A stretch of 64,000 bases of DNA, taken from positions 17,292,777 to 17,356,776 of the forward strand of contig CM060105.1 in NCBI GenBank assembly GCA_030522415.1, given 5' to 3'. The position numbers and the translations under genes are program-made. Below are positions 58,262-64,000 of the stretch, in pieces; the stretch's first letter is position 1, and every line of letters starts with the position of its first letter. The notes beneath the pieces are model-generated. The model saw only the letters and a list, made by a program, of their open reading frames with translations, searched no databases and was not told the DNA's origin. Source of the DNA: Channallabes apus (lineage: Eukaryota > Chordata > Actinopteri > Siluriformes > Clariidae).

Positions 58262-58327
58262 GACCTGAAGGTACAGAGAAGGTAGAGAGGTTCACATCAT
58301 GGTTTCTGTGTAGAGGTTTCTGTGTTT

Positions 58328-58690
58328 GGGTTAAAACTGGGACTTTTGAGAGTTTAAAAACTCCCTTTATTTCTCTATATAATCCCCTGCTACACTAATG
58401 CATTTATCCCTGCATTTCACTCATGCTTGGATAGCATAAGGTAGAAAGTTTTCTCTGAACACCGGATCCATGATCATACTGTCTGATAGGATCAAGCGTT
58501 AAACGCAGTGAGCTCCAAAGCCACCTCAGCTAGGATTGTCATTCATGCACCATTCAAAAGTTTTACTGCAACCAAGAGTTCCATCAGTGTTATGTGCTTG
58601 AAGTCTACGGGAAATGTAAATTGCTTTTTCACCTTCAAGCAAAAGCAATTTCCTCACAGGTTCCAGGTTTGACCTGAGCACCCTTCATAT
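58328..58690. mobile_element. mariner-like fragment
   Basis: AAAACTGGGACTTTTGAG, ACTCCCTTTATTTCTCTATA and AAGGTAGAAAGTTTTCTCTG match the 46425 and 48572 elements. The right side ends near CCAGGTTTGACCTGAGCACC, a degenerate terminus. It lies in the first vars2 intron. Confidence 0.7.
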
Positions 58691-58852
58691 GTTTCCTCAG
58701 GGTTGTCTCTGGCTCCTCTTACAAAACATGCCAGTAGATTGTCTAACATAAGATATTCCTAGTGAGTGAACATGTGTGCATACTTTGTGATGCTACAGAT
58801 GTCCTGTGTAGGTTTTATTCCAGAGTTATCCCTAGTAATGCCCAGGTCCCCA

Positions 58853-59293
58853 GTAATGCCTCTGAGTGGCGCAGTGATAAAGTGCTCACCCTATCATCAC
58901 GAGTTCGATTCCCGGGTGATGCTGTAACCTCTCGCAGCCGGAGGTCTAGAGAGAGCTCTCTCAGAGGGGAGGGATGAGAGGTACTTCGCGCTTCCACATT
59001 AATCACGGCTCTACAGCAAATCAGGGGCATCTGTGAGCTCGCGCACTCGGATGGAGCAGATAGCGCTGTCCTCCGAGTGTGTTACGCCGCCCCCAACAGT
59101 GTGTGAGCGAGCAGTTCGAAAAAAGATGCGATCGGCTGGCGTCACGTGGTTCGGAGGAAACACATGATAGTCTCCGGCCCTCCCAACTGAGAGGTAGTAT
59201 TAGCCTTAATGTGGGAGCCCCCTAGTGACGGGGAGGAATTGGACATGACTAAATTAGGGAGAAAATCTGAGAAAAATCCCAATTTTTTTTTTA
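58853..59293 (+). mobile_element. tRNA-headed SINE, second copy
   Basis: The copy shares head, body and tail with the one at 46802-47262. The A-box region is TGGCGCAGTGA near 58866 and the B-box AGTTCGATTCC is at 58902-58912. A short deletion near the anticodon-equivalent region and one in the GAGAGAGCT body distinguish it. It ends in an A/T-rich tail at about 59293. Confidence 0.88.
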
Positions 59294-59538
59294 TAAAAAA
59301 TAATAGCATGAATTAATGAGTTAATGTTTTTTTTTTTCTTCCAATGAAAAAATCTTACTTATTAAAGACAAATTTAATAACATCTTGCTTACTCAAATCA
59401 TTATTAACACATTTGGTTCATCTAAGTGTCATTGGCCAACGAATACACCCCACCCTGGAGATATTCCCAACCCACCGTATCTGTGGGGGGTCAGGTTGCC
59501 AGCTCGATGCCCGTTTGTCATTCACACACCACGGGCAA

Positions 59539-59543
59539 TTAAA

Positions 59544-59597
<54 letters not shown>
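59539..59597. repeat. Poly-A followed by (TA)n
   Basis: About 22 A residues lead directly into a (TA)n run. The same arrangement occurs at 55879-55934, as expected of expansions at retroposon tails. Confidence 0.9.
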
Positions 59598-59604
<7 letters not shown>

Positions 59605-59967
59605 TGTTATTTTATACAGTATATATTTGTTTTACATGGACATTATTATTAACCTTCATAGAACCTATAATGAAGACATATTATCCCTTAAATCAGAGAA
59701 AAAAATGCATTAGTGATCTCACACTGAAAATAATTTCTTTGAGAATAAATGAATCCAGGAAATCCTTGAACACATCCACAAAAGCCACAAACACTGTCAG
59801 CAGAACTAAACACAGGAATGTCATGTCACTTGCACAGGTTTAAATTCTAATAACTAATTCAAATGAAGTTTGACATTTTAATATTTCAAATGTATATGTA
59901 TTTTATTTAATACTAAGACACATTTTCAGACAGTAACGGTGTAGATAAAGACAGGAGAATGATCTAC

Positions 59968-60020
59968 CTCTGGTGTCTGAGAGCTGCTGTGGTGTTACTG
60001 TAAGGACGCGGCCATGTTGG
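59968..60020 (-). other. vars2: Probable non-coding first exon of vars2 with a 6-codon upstream ORF
   Basis: On the minus strand ACCAGAG is followed by the donor GTAGAT at 59967, and the coding exon at 58264 begins with a good acceptor (CCTTCAG), so a 5' exon is needed. An ATG at 60015 in strong context (AACATGG) opens a frame that stops at TAA 59995-59997, before the donor. The text around the ATG, CCAACATGGCCGCG, also fits a YY1-type initiator element. The transcription start is not visible. Confidence 0.55.
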
Positions 60021-60545
60021 AAATCTCTCCCCACTTTCTCTTTCACTCCATCTAACATGCACGGAATACAGTTAAAGCGAATTAATAAATGGCGCGATAT
60101 TTTAAAACGTTAAATCTTTTAATATAAGATTTTTTTAAAGAAACAAATCGTTTAATTAAGTAATTTATTTATATTTATTGTATTTTGTTCCCGGACGAGC
60201 ATAATACAAGTGAACACAACCAGGAAGTCTGAAGGAAGCGGTGCGTCGGTTAAATGTTTCCCCCCCGATCTGCTGTTAGAGAGTGCAGATTCATCCGTCT
60301 CCAGCGGATTAGCCGAGCTGCTGTTTTTATGTTACTATTTATTTTTCAGTTTTGTGTTTTATCTCGTAACAGAATCAGGACTGACTGACTGAGTGAGTGA
60401 GAGAAAGTTGTTTGTGATTTTGCTGCACGTCGAGAAAACACGTCGCGATTGACAGGAAACTGGGCGTGAAAGTGAGCTAGCTTAGCCTCTCTGAGTGAGA
60501 GAGAGAGAGAGAGAGTGAGAGTGCTAGCTAACGGTGCTAACTGCT
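60021..60545. promoter_or_regulatory. Divergent promoter interval, vars2 / ppp1r11
   Basis: About 0.5 kb separates the vars2 first exon from the ppp1r11 ATG. There is no obvious TATA box. An ETS-like CCAGGAAGT occurs at 60219-60227, and an (AG)n tract lies just before the ppp1r11 start (60498-60520). The head-to-head layout of two housekeeping genes suggests a bidirectional promoter. The 60060-60200 part is A/T-rich. Confidence 0.5.
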
Positions 60546-60659
60546 ATGGCGGAGCTAGCAGGGCCGTCCAGTGAGACGATAACGGAGACGGTGCAGACGG
60601 GGACACCGCCGCCGCCCCAGCAGGTGACCGAGCAGCTCACACACACACACACACACTCA

Positions 60660-60700
<41 letters not shown>

Positions 60701-60814
60701 TCCTGAGCTAAGACGAGTATATCATGTACAGAGGGTTTTCATTTAGCATTCTGAACCAACACTGTACTGTAGATGTGGGTGTGATTTAAAAAAAAAAAAA
60801 TAGTAATAATAAAA

Positions 60815-60853
<39 letters not shown>

Positions 60854-63563
60854 ATAATTGTATCAATAATAAATGCCACACACACTCTGACACTGACAGC
60901 ATGGTAAAAAAAAAAACATTGATTCAGTTATAAATCGCGATTCTCTTGTGCGGTGATACTCGTACCGCCACACCGACTCGGAAAAAAAAAGTCGATTAAA
61001 AACCCATTGTTTTTACATTTATAATAGAGAAGAACCGGTCGTGACCAGAATTGGCTGGTTTTCAGCATGACTGGCCGATCAGCCTCAGATGTTTCTGTCC
61101 TGAGCGCGGACGCAAACGCGTTAGCGCTGTAGCTATCGAATATTTTAGTAATCGGATAAAATGTACTTTTACTTAATTAAACAGCAATGTAAAATATATA
61201 AGAGAAACAAAGATTAATTGGTTTTCTTTTTTAGAAAAATCTACTTTTATTTTTAAATGCATACAGCATTTTATCAAAAATAAACATTTCCATTATCCAC
61301 ACTACAAGGAACAGCTTAAAGTTGACTGAGATGAGTTAAGTGCATTACAGAGCCATCCATTCTTATTTTAAAGCCTTTTCTCAGATGCAAAAACTGAAAA
61401 AAGGGTCTTTCAAATGACTAAGTATCAAAAAAACTAAGGCACACATTGAAATTAATACTTGTACAAAAACACTAAGGTGTGCAACTAAACTTACAGAACT
61501 AAAAGTTTCTAAATCTACAGCTCAAGCAAAACATATAAGCCTTTACTGAAAATTTCTGTCGTTTTATCTTGCTGGTTTCTTCATTTCTCGGCTCGCTGAT
61601 AATTTTATCGCTCCCTCTCATTTTGCAGCCCGCACCAGAACGCTCCCTCAAATCAATACACAGCCAACTGTTTGTATCTCCTTCCACTTTTTTTTTTTAC
61701 TGGCGGCTTGCATCCGGAAGCACACTGTGTCACGGCAAGCGAATAATTGCGCAAAAACACAACGCAAGCTTTTAAAATTAATTAAAAGAAGCTTTGAGGC
61801 AGAAGATTTTGCCTCGATCATTTTTTTTTTTGTAATCGAGTTACTCAAATTACTCGAAGAATCGTTTCAGCCCTAAAACGCATCATCAAAATTTATGCAG
61901 ATTTTAAGATGCACGTTAAAATCCTCTGATCTGCCTTTTTTTCCAGACTCTGAGTGAATTAGTCTCAAACCCACTCGTTACATACGCTTTAAACTCATTA
62001 AACCACTCGTTAAACACATCGAGCGTTAATTAGTCAAAAAAAACTCTCAGCCACTCAATCCGTTTGCTCAAGTTGAGTTTTGAGACACTGAGGGCGTTTG
62101 AGAGAGGTGGCGCACTCTGGACTATTTACACATTTTCATCCCGTGTGGTCGCCGTGAACTGATAATTGAGATACGCGCTGCTCAGTAACAATGAAGCTTT
62201 TTGTTTAATTTAATGAGTTAAATTCTTGTATTTGAATGTAGTTTGCATTGTTAAATGCCGCTCTTGGGTTTTAAGTGAGAACAGTAATGTTATAAGGAAC
62301 AGGCTACATTTACTCACTCATTAAACGTCTAAAGTTTAAATCTAAAGGTTTAAAATTGTTACAAAATCTGGGAAAAATTTAATATCGAATTGGGGATATA
62401 TATATATATATATATATATATAATCGTAATCCAGAACCGCTATACAAATCAGTGTTTTTATTCCTCTTGTACCTTACAACCCTAAAACGGTAGGATTGCG
62501 TCAGGAAGGGCATCCGGTGTAAAACCTGCACCACGCCGGGAGCAGCGAAAGACAAACAACAATAGATATAGAAAAAAATCGAATCAGCACAGGAGTATCA
62601 CGATAATATCGTATCCGGAGGTCCGTAGTGATTCCCTTTAATAAATGACTATTAAATAAATCAACACCTTCTGAATCAAACAATCCGAATCAAATCTTTT
62701 TTAACAGCACTGTTCTTTTTCTTTTTGTCTCTCTTGTTTAACAGCGGTTGAAATACAGTAGGTTACATCATCATCACCACCTGTAGCGTCTCACTCATCT
62801 CATCTCCCCAGGCTCTTAAAGCTGATTTTCCGGTCCAGCTAAATAAAAAAACACATTAAATGCATTGCTTCCTGATCTTCTCTCGTCATGTTCTGTGTCT
62901 TGAACTCTTTGTCTGCTTTTATCCGGCACTTCCACACACTCCGTCTTCTCCTCCTTCTTTGGATGGAGTCCTGTAATCCATCAGCGCCACCTATACTACT
63001 TGTAGATCTCACTCTCTCCTTAACGTCCCGGTCTTTTCCTTTCTAGTTCAGTCTTAACGTCGCCTCCTGCTCTCCCTCGTCCGTGGCATCACATCTAGTC
63101 TCTCTACATCGAGAGCTCGGACGGTCTCGCTTTCGTGGAGTGTACAAACCCTCATAATGTCCATCTCTCTGTTTTGTTTTCTAGGAAGGAAGAAGCTTGA
63201 CCATCAAGCTTCGAAAGAGGAAGACCGATAAAAAGGTGGAGTGGTCCAGCGACACGGTGGATAACGAGCACATGGGACGACGATCCTCCAAGTGTGAGTG
63301 CATGAGGATATTTATTAAATACTCAAACGTGATAAAAAAAAAAAAAAAAGGCCTTACAGGATTCTGTTACATCGACAGGCTGCTGCGTTTACGAGAAGCC
63401 CCGACAGTTCGGCGAGTCCTCTACAGAGAGCGAAGGGGAGGACGAGGAAGGATGCGGAAGTGCGCACTGCATCCTCGGACACGGGAAAGGACACGGACAG
63501 AAAGGAGGAGGAGGAAGCGAAGGCGCTACGCCCCCGAGCTCCGGTGGAACAAACCCTCACTAA
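60546..63563 (+). CDS. ppp1r11: Protein phosphatase 1 regulatory inhibitor subunit 11 (inhibitor-3)
   Basis: PPP1R11 is a heat-stable inhibitor of protein phosphatase 1, and an E3 ubiquitin ligase role has also been reported for the mammalian protein. Exons are 60546-60623, 63185-63293 and 63379-63563, with phases 0 and 1 and GT-AG borders, giving 123 aa (human 126). The N-terminus [20 protein letters not shown] is followed by a PPPPQQ run. Exon 2 reads [19 protein letters not shown], with the PP1-docking KVEW at residues 43-46, then [16 protein letters not shown]. The invariant CCC (63-65) is assembled across the second junction. An acidic [13 protein letters not shown] segment and a Gly/His-rich tail end at TAA. 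The first intron (2.56 kb) holds repeats. Confidence 0.96.
60624..63184 (+). other. ppp1r11 intron 1: microsatellites, hAT-like remnant, RTE tail
   Basis: (CA)n lies at 60638-60698 and (TA)n at about 60820-60847 and 62398-62423. Around 61120-61877 the sequence starts with GTAGCTATCGAATATTTTAG and ends with TTACTCGAAGAATCGTTTCA before GCCCTA, resembling the termini of a fish hAT-like MITE. At 62489-62556 the words GGTAGGATTGCGTCAGGAAG and GGGAGCAGCGAAAGAC form an RTE-type 3' tail. No additional exon is seen. Confidence 0.5.
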
Positions 63564-63650
63564 TGGGGCGCGAAAGAGCGGCGACCCGGTGGCGGAAAGG
63601 AACCTCCTCCGGGGACGGGGGGACACGTTCACAGTTTCACATCACGTCGA

Positions 63651-63656
63651 AATAAA
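63651..63656 (+). terminator. ppp1r11: ppp1r11 polyadenylation signal
   Basis: AATAAA lies 87 nt after the stop codon. An alternative, longer 3' UTR is possible in the A/T-rich sequence that follows. Confidence 0.6.
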
Positions 63657-64000
63657 GTCACCGCGTTGCTGTTTCAAATTGTGTTTTCAATGCAGAGTGG
63701 AAGCTTTTAGTCCGTGCAAGTCGATTATTATTATTTTATTTTTTCCCCTCCTATCCTTGTGATTAGATTGAAAACTTCTGAATGCTATGGAGATTTTATT
63801 TTGATTTGCTGTATATAGGATATGGGTTTTTAATTTTTTTTTCTTTCTTTTTTTCCTGTAAAGTGTTACTATTTATTTGTCTGCTACGTTCAAGATCATT
63901 TCTGTCGTTATTCATTCTCCTTTTAATGCAAGTAAAAGTAAAGTATCAAGATGTACTGAATCCGGTGATTATAGTTATTATAAAGAAAATATAATTATGA
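63657..64000 (+). other. Downstream of ppp1r11; nothing recognised
   Basis: A/T-rich sequence with poly-T runs and no exon of recognisable family. It may be an extended 3' UTR of ppp1r11. Confidence 0.4.

Overview
This window is vertebrate nuclear DNA, almost certainly from a teleost fish. The evidence is spliced genes with GT-AG introns, several teleost-type Tc1/mariner transposons, an L2-type and an RTE-type non-LTR retrotransposon, tRNA-headed SINEs and long CA/TA/AAT microsatellites. The repeat mix suggests an otophysan fish such as a catfish or characin, but that is inference. All gene names come from reading the translations and comparing them with family sequences as I know them. No database search was run.

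Four protein genes were reconstructed. (1) ddx39b (UAP56 RNA helicase), + strand: the last six coding exons, from 1 to the stop at 10983; the 5' part lies outside the window. (2) mgat1 (N-acetylglucosaminyltransferase I), - strand: two coding exons, 21258 down to 18284, complete at 513 aa. (3) vars2 (mitochondrial valyl-tRNA synthetase), - strand: 29 coding exons, 58261 down to 30937, plus a probable non-coding first exon near 60.0 kb. Every exon phase matches and the sum is 1081 codons plus stop. (4) ppp1r11 (PP1 inhibitor-3), + strand: three exons, 60546 to 63563, complete at 123 aa. ddx39b and mgat1 converge tail to tail, mgat1 and vars2 run in the same direction, and vars2 and ppp1r11 diverge from a shared interval of about 0.5 kb. 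In human, DDX39B, VARS2 and PPP1R11 all lie in the MHC region of chromosome 6p, so this looks like an MHC-linked housekeeping block, with mgat1 as the member that does not fit human synteny. The four products act in different processes (mRNA export, Golgi N-glycan maturation, mitochondrial translation, phosphatase control). Nothing indicates a shared pathway.

Most of the remaining DNA is repeat-derived. ddx39b introns hold a TA-flanked MITE carrying a nested Tc1-like transposon, and a palindromic Tc1 derivative. The 12-17 kb intergenic region holds an RTE fragment, microsatellites and a scrambled Tc1 remnant. The mgat1 upstream region holds SINE-like fragments and a CpG-rich promoter candidate. 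The vars2 introns are the most repeat-loaded: the 8.75-kb intron between coding exons 25 and 26 contains an L2-like retrotransposon interrupted by a Tc1-like element, a 23-bp minisatellite of about 48 units, and a second Tc1-like element whose transposase is broken by one frameshift.

I found no novel multi-gene system. The most unusual signals are the 23-bp minisatellite, open in all three + frames and present in two introns either side of two vars2 exons; the nested transposons with readable insertion order; the nearly intact Tc1-like transposase; an intron in mgat1 just after its catalytic EDD; and the compact vars2/ppp1r11 divergent promoter with a short upstream ORF.
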